Part shown: positions 1-8,759 of the stretch, in pieces
How positions within the stretch are numbered: the first letter of the stretch is position 1
How the letters are laid out: every line of letters begins with the position of its first letter
Source of the DNA: an uncultured beta proteobacterium
GTDB taxonomy: Bacteria > Pseudomonadota > Gammaproteobacteria > Burkholderiales > Burkholderiaceae
Assembly (NCBI GenBank): GCA_903846025.1
Contig: CAIMZP010000023.1
Span: 1 to 52,365, forward strand
Length of the DNA stretch: 52,365 bases
Reading direction: 5' to 3'
The notes under the pieces: model-generated
What the model saw: the letters and a program-made list of their open reading frames with translations, nothing else
Told to the model about the DNA's origin: nothing
Databases searched by the model: none
Program-made: the position numbers and the translations under genes

Positions 1-918
1 ATGTCCGACCGCGATGGCTTCATTTGGTCCGATGGGAAGCTTATTCCTTGGCGTGAAGCGAATATTCACGTGCTAACCCACAGCCTCCATTATGGAATGG
101 GCGTTTTTGAAGGCATCCGTGCCTATAAAACTCCTTTGGGAACAGCAATTTTCCGACTTCCAGAGCATGTTAAGCGCCTATTTAATGGAACTAAGATTTT
201 CCAGATGAACATGCCTTACAGCAAAGAAGAGATTACTAGCGGAATTATTGATGTGGTTAACAGTAATAAGCTGGAATCCTGCTATATCCGCCCCATTATC
301 TTTATTGGCTCCCAAAAATTAGGCATCTCACCCAAGGGCAATAGTATTCACACGGCTATTGCCGCATGGGAATGGGGCGCTTATCTTGGTGAGGATGGCT
401 TAAATAAGGGTATACGTGTCAAAACCTCTTCATTTACCCGCCACTTTGTAAATTCATCTTTGGTAAGAGCCAAAGCATCGGGCTATTACATTAACTCCAT
501 TTTGGCAAACCAAGAAGTTACCGCTAATGGATACGACGAAGCTTTATTGCTCGATACCGAAGGGTATGTATCTGAAGGTTCTGGCGAAAATATCTTTATG
601 GTGAGCGAAGGGGTTGTATATACACCTGATTTAGCCTCATGCTTAGATGGCATTACCCGTAATTCGATTATCCAAATCGTTAAAGATCTCGGTCTAGAGT
701 TACGTGAAAAGCGTATTACCCGTGATGAAATCTACTCTGCAGATGAAGCATTTTTTACAGGCACCGCAGCTGAAGTAACGCCTATTCGTGAGTTGGATGA
801 CCGCACTATTGGTGATGGCAAGCGTGGCCCCATTACTGAGAAAATCCAGAAAACCTATTTTGATGCGGTATACGGTAGAAGTGATAAATACAAATCATGG
901 CTGACTTACGTAAAGTAA
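1..918 (+). CDS. ilvE: Branched-chain amino acid aminotransferase
   Basis: PLP-dependent transaminase that makes leucine, isoleucine and valine from their 2-keto acids with glutamate as amino donor; cytoplasmic. The 305-residue length fits the fold-type IV family. The early motif HYGMGVFEGIRAY (30-42) is typical of IlvE. The Schiff-base lysine is most likely K158 in VRAKASGYY, and SEGSGENIF (191-199) supplies the glutamate facing the PLP ring nitrogen. The ATG is the very first base of the window, so the upstream control region and any longer start cannot be seen. A zinc-finger gene follows after 13 bp, suggesting co-transcription. Confidence 0.95.
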   Translation: MSDRDGFIWSDGKLIPWREANIHVLTHSLHYGMGVFEGIRAYKTPLGTAIFRLPEHVKRLFNGTKIFQMNMPYSKEEITSGIIDVVNSNKLESCYIRPIIFIGSQKLGISPKGNSIHTAIAAWEWGAYLGEDGLNKGIRVKTSSFTRHFVNSSLVRAKASGYYINSILANQEVTANGYDEALLLDTEGYVSEGSGENIFMVSEGVVYTPDLASCLDGITRNSIIQIVKDLGLELREKRITRDEIYSADEAFFTGTAAEVTPIRELDDRTIGDGKRGPITEKIQKTYFDAVYGRSDKYKSWLTYVK

Positions 919-931
919 AAGGGATCGGAAA

Positions 932-1120
932 ATGAGTGAAGCTCAAGTTGTGATGATTGACGGCAAAGATCTGCCCTTGCATTGCCCTACTAACCACACT
1001 CCAAGTTGGAACTCTCATCCTCGAGTGTTCTTGGATATTGAGGAAACGGGTGAAGTGAAATGTCCTTATTGTGGTACCGAATACCAGCTCATCCCTGGCA
1101 CTAAGCCACACGGGCACTAA
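932..1120 (+). CDS. Small zinc-finger (CHCC-type) protein
   Basis: A 62-residue protein with a likely zinc site C18, H29, C44, C47 (the last two in CPYCGTEY). This pattern matches the CHCC zinc-finger family related to the mitochondrial complex I subunit NDUFS6. Bacterial members are commonly found beside ilvE and waaF in Burkholderiaceae, but their role is not settled. The start is preceded by AAAAGGGATCGGAAA, a reasonable ribosome binding site. It sits between ilvE and waaF on the same strand, followed by a 9-bp hairpin. The assignment is by motif only. Confidence 0.85.
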   Translation: MSEAQVVMIDGKDLPLHCPTNHTPSWNSHPRVFLDIEETGEVKCPYCGTEYQLIPGTKPHGH

Positions 1121-1127
1121 GCCCATT

Positions 1128-1158
1128 CAGCATCCCGCAAGGGATGCTGTGTCGGGAT
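1128..1158 (+). other. Hairpin with GCAA tetraloop and a competing alternative stem
   Basis: CAGCATCCC (1128-1136), GCAA loop, GGGATGCTG (1141-1149) form a perfect 9-bp stem closed by a GNRA-type tetraloop. ATCCCG (1132-1137) could instead pair with CGGGAT (1153-1158). No U-tract follows, so a standard intrinsic terminator is unlikely. The element fills the 45-bp gap ahead of waaF. Confidence 0.6.
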
Positions 1159-1165
1159 ACATGAC

Positions 1166-2203
1166 ATGAACCGTATTCTGATTATCGCTCCCAACTGGAT
1201 TGGCGATGCAGTCATGTCCCAACCTTTGTTGGCACACCTTAAAGCCAATCATCCGCTCGCTCAAATTGATGTTCTAGCCAGTAAATGGGTAGCCCCCATC
1301 TACAGATCCTGCATTGAGGTTAGTCATGTCATCGAAGCTAATTTTGAGCATAAGAAAATTCAATGGAAGCTTCGAAAAGAATTAGCTAAAAAGATTCATG
1401 CTCATCAATACGAAGTTTGTTATGTTCTTCCTAATAGTCTTAAATCGGCACTAATTCCATGGCTTGCTCATATTCCATATCGAGTCGGCTATCGCGGTGA
1501 AATGCGCTTTGGCTTAATTAACTTTTCACTAGGCAATCCAAACAAAGTAAATCGCCCACCCATGGCGGAACATTATCTTGCCTTGATTACTCTTTTAGAG
1601 AATGAGGGTCGATCTTCGGCATTGGACTTTGTAAATCCAGCGTTACATGTTTCCCTTGATGCTAAGGAATCGGTAATCTCTAAATTAAGCGGTCAGGGAA
1701 TTGGGCAACAGGCTATTTACGTTTTATGTCCGGGGGCAGAATATGGCCCAAGCAAACGTTGGCCAACTGAGCATTTTGCAAAACTTGCACAAGCTTTAAT
1801 TTCTATAAATCCAAATAATCACCTCATCCTACTGGGAAGCAAAGGGGATCGCGCCCTTGGTCAGGACATCACTATTCAAGCCGGTGAGCAGAAAAATATC
1901 CATAACTGGTGCGGAGATACCTCTCTAGACGAAGCTATTGCCGTAATTAGCATGAGTAAAGCAATGGTTAGCAATGACTCTGGCCTAATGCATATTGGTG
2001 CAGCGCTACACATTCCCCAAGTTGCTATTTTTGGCTCTAGTGACCCACATCACACACCCCCTTTATCCAGTAAGGCTAAAGTACTATGGCTCAATCTGCC
2101 TTGCAGTCCTTGCCATAAAAGAATTTGTCCTTTAGGACATCTACAATGTTTAAAAGGTATTCTTCCAGAAGATGTCTTAAATTCTATTCAATTGCTTCGC
2201 TAA
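1166..2203 (+). CDS. waaF: Lipopolysaccharide heptosyltransferase II
   Basis: GT9-family glycosyltransferase that adds the second L-glycero-D-manno-heptose to the LPS inner core at the cytoplasmic face of the inner membrane. The 345 residues fit the family. The N-terminus ILIIAPNWIGDAVMSQP (4-20) is the classic GT9 opening. The C-terminal Rossmann half carries CPGAEYGPSKRWP (about 184-196) and SNDSGLMHIGAAL (about 269-281), which contact the ADP-heptose donor. WaaF rather than WaaC is suggested by this NWIGDAV opening and the PGAEYGP/KRWP motif. GmhB, which helps make the donor sugar, is encoded at 30533. Confidence 0.93.
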   Translation: MNRILIIAPNWIGDAVMSQPLLAHLKANHPLAQIDVLASKWVAPIYRSCIEVSHVIEANFEHKKIQWKLRKELAKKIHAHQYEVCYVLPNSLKSALIPWLAHIPYRVGYRGEMRFGLINFSLGNPNKVNRPPMAEHYLALITLLENEGRSSALDFVNPALHVSLDAKESVISKLSGQGIGQQAIYVLCPGAEYGPSKRWPTEHFAKLAQALISINPNNHLILLGSKGDRALGQDITIQAGEQKNIHNWCGDTSLDEAIAVISMSKAMVSNDSGLMHIGAALHIPQVAIFGSSDPHHTPPLSSKAKVLWLNLPCSPCHKRICPLGHLQCLKGILPEDVLNSIQLLR

Positions 2204-2227
2204 TTTCCCGCCATCAGAAAGTAAGCC

Positions 2228-2662
2228 ATGCTAAAACTTGCCAGACTCTTTCATAACGCTGACGAAGTAGTCGATGCTTTGCGTGACTCATTAAAACATC
2301 GAGACGTGAAAGGCGCATTGGCAATTTGGTTAGATGATGACTCGATTACCTGTGTTCTACCAGAAGGGCAGCGCCTGAGTGGTCATGCAGAAATTCGCGC
2401 TGGACTAGAACGTTTGCTGGCTAAGCAGGCCCTTTATCTTGAACCCATCGCCTGCATCAGTCATTCAGTATTGGGCGCTTCAATTTATGACACTACTGAA
2501 GCAGTCCACCTTAGAGCAGATCAAGTTGAGGCAGAGTTTTTCTTAAACATTACTCTTGTCTTGCTTCAAGATAGCCAAGGTTGGCGCCTTGCGCATTTGC
2601 ATGCTAGTCATTCAACCGACGATACTTATGATGCACCATCTACGCCACATGGACTGCACTAA
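2228..2662 (+). CDS. NTF2-like / SnoaL-like protein
   Basis: A 144-residue protein that reads like the NTF2/SnoaL cone fold: an N-terminal helix (ADEVVDALRDSLKHRDVKGAL), then beta strands with DDDSITCVLPEGQRLSGHAEIRAGL, a common pattern in ketosteroid-isomerase-like proteins. The C-terminal part (FFLNITLVLLQDSQGWRLAHLHAS) is the usual closing beta-hairpin. The ligand or substrate is unknown. It lies 24 bp after waaF and 24 bp before the next gene, so all three may be co-transcribed. No signal peptide is seen. Family call by pattern; function not assigned. Confidence 0.75.
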   Translation: MLKLARLFHNADEVVDALRDSLKHRDVKGALAIWLDDDSITCVLPEGQRLSGHAEIRAGLERLLAKQALYLEPIACISHSVLGASIYDTTEAVHLRADQVEAEFFLNITLVLLQDSQGWRLAHLHASHSTDDTYDAPSTPHGLH

Positions 2663-2686
2663 GCATCATCAAAATCTATCAAGCCA

Positions 2687-3301
2687 ATGGATAATAATGT
2701 ACTCAGGTCACTTATTAAGTGGCCCAATGTTCCCCATTGCTTTGGTTGGCTTGCCCTAGATCGCCGCGGTCAGTGGCGGATGCGCGATGAGTATGCCCAA
2801 GAAAATAAATTACCCGGTAATCCCATTAAGCACGCCACCCTAAATGATTTTATTTCCCGAAACTATGCCTGCGATACATCAGGTAGGTACTTTTTCCAAA
2901 ACGGTCCACAACGAGTTTTCATTACTTTAGATGTTACCCCTTGGGTTGCGCGCATTATCCCAGGCGAAACTGGTATGCAATTGCTCACGCAATGTGATAC
3001 CCAGATTGACCCTCAGAATGTTCTGAGCGACGAGCTCGGTAATATTTATATTGCTGGTCGCGTCACGCAAAATCTCTATGAAGTAGATTATAGCGAATCC
3101 TTTATTAAAAAGGAATGCCTCAGTGTTGCGCTACTACACGATCATGACCTCGGTTTTTTCTCTGATTTAGCCAAGCTCCATAAAGAGGCTTGCAGCTTTA
3201 GAGGCTCGTGGAATTGGAATGGTCGAGAGTTACCAATTGACCCTGTTTATTCTCAAGAATTAAGCGAACGATTTCACTTCGTTAAAAATCCCCACGCTTA
3301 G
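2687..3301 (+). CDS. Conserved-looking protein of unknown function
   Basis: A 204-residue soluble protein I do not recognise. It is rich in aromatic residues and has no signal peptide or membrane segment. Stretches such as WPNVPHCFGWLALDRRGQWRMRDEYAQ (given here only in part, 12-38) and FISRNYACDTSGRYFFQNG look well structured, which argues for a real gene. It starts with ATG 24 bp after the NTF2-like gene. Its stop overlaps the stop of the convergent bepA by 4 bp (TTAG). An earlier plus-strand reading frame across 2556-2759 is a shadow. Codon use looks like its neighbours. Confidence 0.8.
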   Translation: MDNNVLRSLIKWPNVPHCFGWLALDRRGQWRMRDEYAQENKLPGNPIKHATLNDFISRNYACDTSGRYFFQNGPQRVFITLDVTPWVARIIPGETGMQLLTQCDTQIDPQNVLSDELGNIYIAGRVTQNLYEVDYSESFIKKECLSVALLHDHDLGFFSDLAKLHKEACSFRGSWNWNGRELPIDPVYSQELSERFHFVKNPHA

Positions 3302-5013
3302 CCCGGAGCCCTCTTACCTTGCTCCTTGAGTTCATCTTGATATTGCCTTTGCATCTCTCGCAAGCGTGCATCGATACTCGAACTCTGATAAAAATCAGCA
3401 CTTCCCGATGCCCTAGCAATTTTTAATTGCTCAATGGCCGAGGGCCATGCCCCCTCTAGCGCATACTTTTCACCTAGGGCGTAATGTCGCATAGGTACAT
3501 TTTTTGCCTGATCATAGGCGTTAGAAAGCAATCCCCACCAAACCACTTCATTCGGCTGAGATCTAGTGCGCGCTTTTAGCCAATTAATGGCGTCGTTCGT
3601 ACGCCCCAGCTTTAGATAAGCGTTCATCATGGCAGCACCAGCAGCATAAGACTGCGGATTAGCCTGTAATGCTGCTTGAGAAATTCGTAAAGCTTCTTCG
3701 TTTTTACCTTTTGCGAGAGCCAGCTCTGAAGCGGTAATGTCCAATGAAAGACTTTGTCTCTGAATGGGTGATCCTAACCCACTGGCGTTATTAGCTAAAT
3801 TGCGTGCTTGCTGCAAATATGATTCCGCCTGATCTAGTTGCCCCTGCTTTTGGGCAATAAGCGCTAGCCCATAGAAGCCCTCCATTTGCTTCCCAACCGC
3901 AACTTGCTTGCTAAGGCCATCGAAAGTATTTTTCAAATCATACATGCCACTAGATGTGCCTGACTGTTCCATACGTGCACGGGCTTTTACAAAATAAAAC
4001 TCTACTGCTGTAGGGACATTTTTGGCGGGAATATTACGCGCCCGATCTTGCATATCTGCAATCCGATCGGTAGTTAAAGGATGGGTCCGAACATAAGATG
4101 GCACACCGCTATCCATAATGCCTGTTGCTTTTTGCAATCGTTGAAAAAATCCAGGGGCGCCATTCACATCGTAACCACTTGCAGCCAAGATCTGGAAACC
4201 AATTCGATCGGCTTCGCGTTCCGCATCCCTTGAGTAAGACAACTGATTATTGACAGCAACTGCTTGACCACCCTGCATCAATCCAGAGGCTGCACCTGGA
4301 TTTCGAGAGGCCGCTAAAGCGCCCAATAAAATTCCAGCCAAAGCAATCATCGTATTGGTCGTTTGCTGATCCATCTGACGAGCCAAGTGTCGTTGCAGAA
4401 CGTGGCCTGTTTCATGCCCCATCACTGAAGCTACCTCCGAATCTGTTTCGGCACTAGTTAAGAGGCCGGTATGAAAACCGATAAAGCCACCAGGTAATGC
4501 AAACGCGTTAATACTGCTATCTTTAACCGCGAATATTTCAAAGTTATATGCTCCACTACCCTGCTCGTTAGCGCCGCCCAATTGTAGTTTTTTGGCCGCC
4601 TGCAGTAAACGGCGCTCCATCTGGTTTAGAAAATCATAAATGAGTAAATCATTTGAGTAATCAGAGTCTGGACGAATCTGACGCATGATCATTTCACCAT
4701 ACTTTCTCTCATCCAAACGGCTTAGACTATCTCCACCTGGATCGCCCATATCGGGCAATACAAAGGTGGGTTGCCCCGTACCCTGAGGACGCGAAGGTAG
4801 ATTAGAGGACCTAGCCTCTGGAGATTGCACGGCTCTTCCCAGGTTTTGCAGTGCAGCTGAATCTCCCTGAACGGAAACATCACCAGTAGCATTGGTTACT
4901 TGACCAGCAGCAAAAACTGACCCAGAGCCATACAAACTCATGGCTAGGATGAGTTTGTATGCCAAGAATCGATAAAATAAAGAGGGGTAATTTGTTATCT
5001 TTTGCACTTCCAT
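3298..5013 (-). CDS. bepA: Periplasmic M48 metalloprotease with TPR repeats (BepA/YfgC-like)
   Basis: Beta-barrel assembly-enhancing protease, which in E. coli matures or degrades stalled LptD and other outer-membrane proteins. The 571 residues include an N-terminal signal segment ([17 protein letters not shown], 21-37), an M48 zinc site HETGH (200-204) with third ligand E265 in DAEREAD, and an alpha-helical C-terminal half (about 330-560) of TPR type. Length is above E. coli BepA (487) because of a longer N-terminal linker. Start at 5013 is preceded by a poor ribosome site; M25 (4941) would shorten the signal peptide and is less likely. It is divergent from moaC with only 23 bp between starts. 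lptD and surA are also in this window. Confidence 0.9.
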   Translation of the reverse strand: MEVQKITNYPSLFYRFLAYKLILAMSLYGSGSVFAAGQVTNATGDVSVQGDSAALQNLGRAVQSPEARSSNLPSRPQGTGQPTFVLPDMGDPGGDSLSRLDERKYGEMIMRQIRPDSDYSNDLLIYDFLNQMERRLLQAAKKLQLGGANEQGSGAYNFEIFAVKDSSINAFALPGGFIGFHTGLLTSAETDSEVASVMGHETGHVLQRHLARQMDQQTTNTMIALAGILLGALAASRNPGAASGLMQGGQAVAVNNQLSYSRDAEREADRIGFQILAASGYDVNGAPGFFQRLQKATGIMDSGVPSYVRTHPLTTDRIADMQDRARNIPAKNVPTAVEFYFVKARARMEQSGTSSGMYDLKNTFDGLSKQVAVGKQMEGFYGLALIAQKQGQLDQAESYLQQARNLANNASGLGSPIQRQSLSLDITASELALAKGKNEEALRISQAALQANPQSYAAGAAMMNAYLKLGRTNDAINWLKARTRSQPNEVVWWGLLSNAYDQAKNVPMRHYALGEKYALEGAWPSAIEQLKIARASGSADFYQSSSIDARLREMQRQYQDELKEQGKRAPG

Positions 5014-5036
5014 CCCTGTATGGTAAAACTTATCTC

Positions 5037-5516
5037 ATGAATACACTTACACATTTTGATGCTAGCGGCCAAGCTCACATGGTCAATGTTGGCGATAAGC
5101 CTAATACCCACCGAATTGCCATAGCTAGTGGCAAAATTACCATGCTTCCCGAAACCTTCAAAATAATCGAGGCTGGGGGTCACAAAAAGGGGGATGTATT
5201 AGGTATTGCCCGAATTGCAGGAATTCAAGCGTCAAAAAGAACTTCAGACCTCATTCCACTATGCCATCCACTCGCTCTAACCCATGTCAGTATAGAGTTC
5301 CGACTCCATATAGAAGATAGCAGCATTAGTTGCCAAGTTAGGACTGAAACAACTGGTCCTACCGGCGTAGAAATGGAAGCTCTCACCGCTGTTCAAGTGA
5401 CACTTCTCACCATTTATGACATGTGCAAAGCAGTTGATCGAGGTATGGTGATGGGTGACGTCAAATTGCTTGAAAAAAGTGGTGGTAAGTCCGGCGAATG
5501 GAAAACTCAGGAATAA
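5037..5516 (+). CDS. moaC: Cyclic pyranopterin monophosphate synthase MoaC
   Basis: Second step of molybdenum cofactor synthesis: converts the MoaA product (3',8-cyclo-GTP) to cyclic pyranopterin monophosphate. The 159 residues match the family. Key motifs are [13 protein letters not shown] (about 73-85), [20 protein letters not shown] and the C-terminal [15 protein letters not shown]. An in-frame start 26 codons upstream (4959) would lie inside bepA on the other strand and adds no family sequence, so ATG 5037 is chosen. No other Mo-cofactor gene is in the window, so moaC is isolated here. Confidence 0.93.
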   Translation: MNTLTHFDASGQAHMVNVGDKPNTHRIAIASGKITMLPETFKIIEAGGHKKGDVLGIARIAGIQASKRTSDLIPLCHPLALTHVSIEFRLHIEDSSISCQVRTETTGPTGVEMEALTAVQVTLLTIYDMCKAVDRGMVMGDVKLLEKSGGKSGEWKTQE

Positions 5517-5718
5517 AAAACAATCAACGTAAATCTAGACTCTTTTCGGTTTTTTGTCCCAGTCTATTTTTAATTACCATAGCCCGTGACTCCTGAGGTT
5601 AAATGCCTCACTATTCAATCTATATCTGCCTTGTTCAAGAAGTCTAAATATAAGGAATATTAACTTTTGAGGTAAGGATTTTCTCAAGCTGATATAGCTA
5701 AAAATTACCGATACTTTT

Positions 5719-6423
5719 TCATTCCTCTATTTTTTTATTCTTTTTTTTGAGGTATGTGCCAACTAAAATTACAAATGCCACACCGGCACCCTCAAAAATC
5801 ATGTGCGCATCTTCCATGGCGGCTTGTATAGACTCTTTTATAGCAGGATCTTCAACCAACATACCTCCAGCCAATAAACCCAGCAATCCTGCACCTAAAG
5901 TAATAATGACTGGGAAACGGTCCATGACTTTGAGCAACATGGTGCTACCAAAGATGATCAAGGGAATAGAAAGGCCAAGACCTACAATTAAAAGAATAAG
6001 TCGAGTCTCTTCAGGCCCTTTCTGCGCCGCTGCAGCTACTGCAATCACATTATCCAAGCTCATCACTAAATCAGCCACTAAGATAGTGCGAATCGCCCCC
6101 ATGATATTTGAGTGACCATCCATCTCAGTCTCATCGCCACTATCAGCCAATAACTGCACGCCGATATATACAAGAAGAATGGCCCCAACTATTTTTAGGT
6201 AAGGAAGGCTTAAAAGTTGAACCGCGGTAAGCGTCAATATCACCCGCAAAACAATCGCTGCAGCACTACCCCAAAAAATAGCTTTCTTTTGTTGGGATGG
6301 TTGCAAGTTTCGTGAAGCCATAGCAATCACGACTGCATTATCTCCAGATAACAAAATATTGGCCACGATGATGGATAGCAAGGCCGCCCAGAAAGGTGCG
6401 CCTGAAAAAACTGATAAGTCCAT
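5719..6423 (-). CDS. TerC family integral membrane protein
   Basis: A 234-residue inner-membrane protein with about seven hydrophobic segments. The two conserved acidic membrane motifs are SGDNAVVIAMA (26-36) and DLVMSLDNVIAVAAA, as in TerC/Alx proteins. These are implicated in metal (often manganese) export and metalation of exported proteins, and in tellurium resistance in some hosts. No CBS or CorC domain is fused. The C-terminus is lysine-rich (KKKNKK). The start has a good site GGGAGACAATATG. It lies 80 bp downstream of sucD on the same strand behind a strong hairpin. Substrate not determined. Confidence 0.88.
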   Translation of the reverse strand: MDLSVFSGAPFWAALLSIIVANILLSGDNAVVIAMASRNLQPSQQKKAIFWGSAAAIVLRVILTLTAVQLLSLPYLKIVGAILLVYIGVQLLADSGDETEMDGHSNIMGAIRTILVADLVMSLDNVIAVAAAAQKGPEETRLILLIVGLGLSIPLIIFGSTMLLKVMDRFPVIITLGAGLLGLLAGGMLVEDPAIKESIQAAMEDAHMIFEGAGVAFVILVGTYLKKKNKKIEE

Positions 6424-6465
6424 ATTGTCTCCCTACATATTTTTTTATTTTGACTGCCCAGTACT

Positions 6466-6500
6466 ACAGGGTGCATGCTGGTTTACAGCATGCACCCTGT
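6466..6500 (-). other. Perfect 15-bp stem-loop directly after sucD
   Basis: ACAGGGTGCATGCTG (6466-6480), loop GTTTA, CAGCATGCACCCTGT (6486-6500): 15 perfect base pairs. On the minus strand it begins 3 nt after the sucD stop. The minus-strand sequence after the stem (AGTACTGGGCAGTC) is not U-rich, so this is a terminator without the normal U-tract or an RNA-stabilising 3' structure. Function inferred. Confidence 0.7.
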
Positions 6501-6503
6501 TTA

Positions 6504-7397
6504 TTACAACATGGCTTTTAGTAAAGCAGCCATTTCAGAAGGATTTCTAGTAATTTTGAAGCCACACTCTTCCATGATGGCAAGCTTGGCATCTGCTGTA
6601 TCGGCACCACCAGAAATCAATGCACCAGCGTGGCCCATACGTTTTCCGGGAGGCGCTGTTACGCCTGCAATAAAGCCAACGATGGGCTTTTTCATGTTTT
6701 CTTTACACCAGAGCGCTGCTTCAGCCTCATCTGGACCACCGATTTCACCAATCATGATGACTGCATCAGTTTCTGGATCCTCGTTAAACATTCTCATAAT
6801 GTCAATATGCTTTAAGCCATTGATTGGATCGCCACCAATACCAACTGCAGTAGATTGACCTAGGCCGATAGAAGTCAATTGGCCAACAGCTTCATAAGTC
6901 AAAGTGCCGGAACGACTGACAACACCAATACGACCTTTTTTATGTATATGGCCTGGCATGATGCCAATTTTGATTTCATCTGGAGTAATAATGCCTGGGC
7001 AGTTAGGGCCGAGCAACAATGTCTTCTTGCCGCCAGCAGCTTCTTTTGCTTTCATCTTATTACGCAATTCCAACATATCGCGAACTGGAATACCTTCCGT
7101 AATACAAATCACAAAATCAAGATCAGCTTCAACTGCTTCCCAGATTGCAGCAGCCGCTCCAGGTGGCGGGACATATATAACAGAAGTTGTTGCGCCAGTT
7201 TGTGCAGCAGCCTCTTTTACGGTTCCATAAATTGGAATATTAAAAATCGACTCGCCTGCTTTTTTAGGATTTACACCAGCAACAAAGCAATTTTTGCCAT
7301 TAGCGTACTCTTGACATTTTTCAGTATGAAACTGACCCGTCTTACCAGTAATACCTTGTGTAATAACTTTGGTGTTTTTATTAATCAAAATAGACAT
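6504..7397 (-). CDS. sucD: Succinyl-CoA synthetase alpha subunit
   Basis: Alpha subunit of the TCA-cycle enzyme that interconverts succinyl-CoA and succinate with nucleotide phosphorylation. The N-terminal CoA-binding domain carries TKVITQGITGKTG. The phosphorylated histidine is in GKRMGHAGAL (about H256 from this start). The start is ATG at 7397 (MSILINKNTK, as in E. coli); a TTG two codons further up is rejected. The length of 297 residues is normal. It lies 15 bp after sucC, so translation is probably coupled, and the operon ends in a strong hairpin. Confidence 0.97.
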   Translation of the reverse strand: MSILINKNTKVITQGITGKTGQFHTEKCQEYANGKNCFVAGVNPKKAGESIFNIPIYGTVKEAAAQTGATTSVIYVPPPGAAAAIWEAVEADLDFVICITEGIPVRDMLELRNKMKAKEAAGGKKTLLLGPNCPGIITPDEIKIGIMPGHIHKKGRIGVVSRSGTLTYEAVGQLTSIGLGQSTAVGIGGDPINGLKHIDIMRMFNEDPETDAVIMIGEIGGPDEAEAALWCKENMKKPIVGFIAGVTAPPGKRMGHAGALISGGADTADAKLAIMEECGFKITRNPSEMAALLKAML

Positions 7398-7412
7398 GTT
7401 CAAATTCCTTGA

Positions 7413-8582
7413 TTATTTGTTTTTGGCAACAGCAGCCACTACCTTGGTAGCAGCTTCAGCCATTGAATCGGCGCTAATAATTGGCAAACCAGAGTCTGTA
7501 AGAATTTTCTTACCTAACTCTTCATTTGTACCCTTCATGCGCACAACCAAAGGCACGGTTAAATTCACCGCCTTACAAGCAGTAACTACACCGTCTGCAA
7601 TCACATCACAACGCATAATGCCGCCAAAAATATTTACAAGAATAGCCTCTACGCTTTTGTTCTTGAGCATAATCTTGAATGCTTCAGTTACTTTCTCTGC
7701 TGTGGCGCCACCGCCCACGTCCAAGAAATTTGCTGGCTCACCGCCAAATAACTTGATAGTATCCATTGTTGCCATTGCCAAGCCAGCACCATTAACTAGG
7801 CAACCAATGTTTCCGTCCAAAGAAATATAAGCAAGGTCGAACTTAGAGGCCTCAATCTCAGCCGGGTCTTCTTCATCAATATCTCGGTAAGCGACTATTT
7901 CTGGATGACGATATAGAGCATTTGGATCGAAATTAAATTTAGCATCAAGCGCCTTAATCTTCCCGTTGCCTTCAAGTATCAATGGATTGATCTCGACTAA
8001 TGAAGCATCAGTATCCCAATATGTCTTATACAAATTCTTAAATACATCGCTCGCCATTGGAATTGAGGCTTCTGGTACGCCTATACCTTTAGCAATGATC
8101 TCGCAGTCAGCACCTGTTAATCCAATTATTGGATCCACAAATACTTTAATAATTTTTTCTGGATGGGATTCAGCAACTTCTTCGATATCCATACCACCTT
8201 CGCTAGAAGCCATAATGACATTCTTTTGCGTGCCACGGTCTGTGACGATACTGAAGTAGTATTCTTTTTTAATATCAGCGCCATCTTCAATCAAAAGACG
8301 ATTTACCTTTTGACCTGCCGGACCGGTTTGATGAGTTTTAAGTTGCATACCCAAGATTTCCGATGCATATTTCTTTACTTCGTCCATGCTTCTTGCCAGC
8401 TTCACGCCACCGCCCTTACCGCGACCACCCGCATGAATTTGTGCTTTCACAACCCATACTGGGCCACCTAATTGTTCGGCAGCTTTAATTGCCTCATCAA
8501 CACTAAAAGCAGGAATGCCATTTGGTACAGGCACATTAAATTGGCGCAGAAGTTCTTTGCCTTGGTACTCGTGAATTTTCAT
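7413..8582 (-). CDS. sucC: Succinyl-CoA synthetase beta subunit
   Basis: Beta subunit, with the ATP-grasp nucleotide-binding domain (N-terminal, [12 protein letters not shown] about 52-63) and the C-terminal CoA-ligase domain ([15 protein letters not shown] about 319-333). It pairs with SucD in an alpha/beta heterodimer or its dimer in the TCA cycle. 389 residues is the standard length (E. coli 388). The opening [15 protein letters not shown] is typical, and the start has a nearby CGGGAG site. First gene of a sucCD operon that is separate from sucAB, as is common in Burkholderiaceae. Confidence 0.97.
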   Translation of the reverse strand: MKIHEYQGKELLRQFNVPVPNGIPAFSVDEAIKAAEQLGGPVWVVKAQIHAGGRGKGGGVKLARSMDEVKKYASEILGMQLKTHQTGPAGQKVNRLLIEDGADIKKEYYFSIVTDRGTQKNVIMASSEGGMDIEEVAESHPEKIIKVFVDPIIGLTGADCEIIAKGIGVPEASIPMASDVFKNLYKTYWDTDASLVEINPLILEGNGKIKALDAKFNFDPNALYRHPEIVAYRDIDEEDPAEIEASKFDLAYISLDGNIGCLVNGAGLAMATMDTIKLFGGEPANFLDVGGGATAEKVTEAFKIMLKNKSVEAILVNIFGGIMRCDVIADGVVTACKAVNLTVPLVVRMKGTNEELGKKILTDSGLPIISADSMAEAATKVVAAVAKNK

Positions 8583-8728
8583 AATTACTCCCGAAACGGT
8601 GTCTTTTTAGCAAGCGATGAGGATTAATAAAACCAGTGTCACCTTTGTCTCACACCCCTCTATAAAACCATTAAATAGAGTAAATATGAAGGCTAGACTT
8701 AGTTTGTAAGTCTATCATGCTGCAACGC
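8583..8728 (-). promoter_or_regulatory. Untranslated region upstream of sucC
   Basis: About 145 bp between sucC and the recX 3' hairpin. It must hold the sucCD promoter unless transcription comes from recX. AT-rich -10-like stretches (for example TTTTATAGA on the minus strand) exist, but no -35/-10 pair is good enough to call. No operator was recognised. Confidence 0.35.
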
Positions 8729-8759
8729 GGCAATTACCATACCTAACCCCGTAATTGCC
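8729..8759 (-). other. Stem-loop abutting the recX stop codon
   Basis: GGCAATTAC (8729-8737) pairs perfectly with GTAATTGCC (8751-8759), 9 bp with a 13-nt loop. On the minus strand the stem begins at the first base after the recX TAG. The following bases (GCGTTGCAG) are not U-rich. It may be the end of the recA-recX transcript, but not a classical intrinsic terminator. Confidence 0.55.

Noticed and set aside
833..1126. Minus-strand 97-codon frame across the ilvE end and zinc-finger gene
   Set aside because: Antisense to two real genes; no protein-like composition.
5536..5571. Possible terminator after moaC (TAGACT/AGTCTA with a T-run)
   Set aside because: Only six AT-rich base pairs around a 19-nt loop; too weak to call.
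6475..7230. Plus-strand open frames of up to 177 codons opposite sucD
   Set aside because: They are antisense shadows of a highly conserved gene, with no family resemblance.
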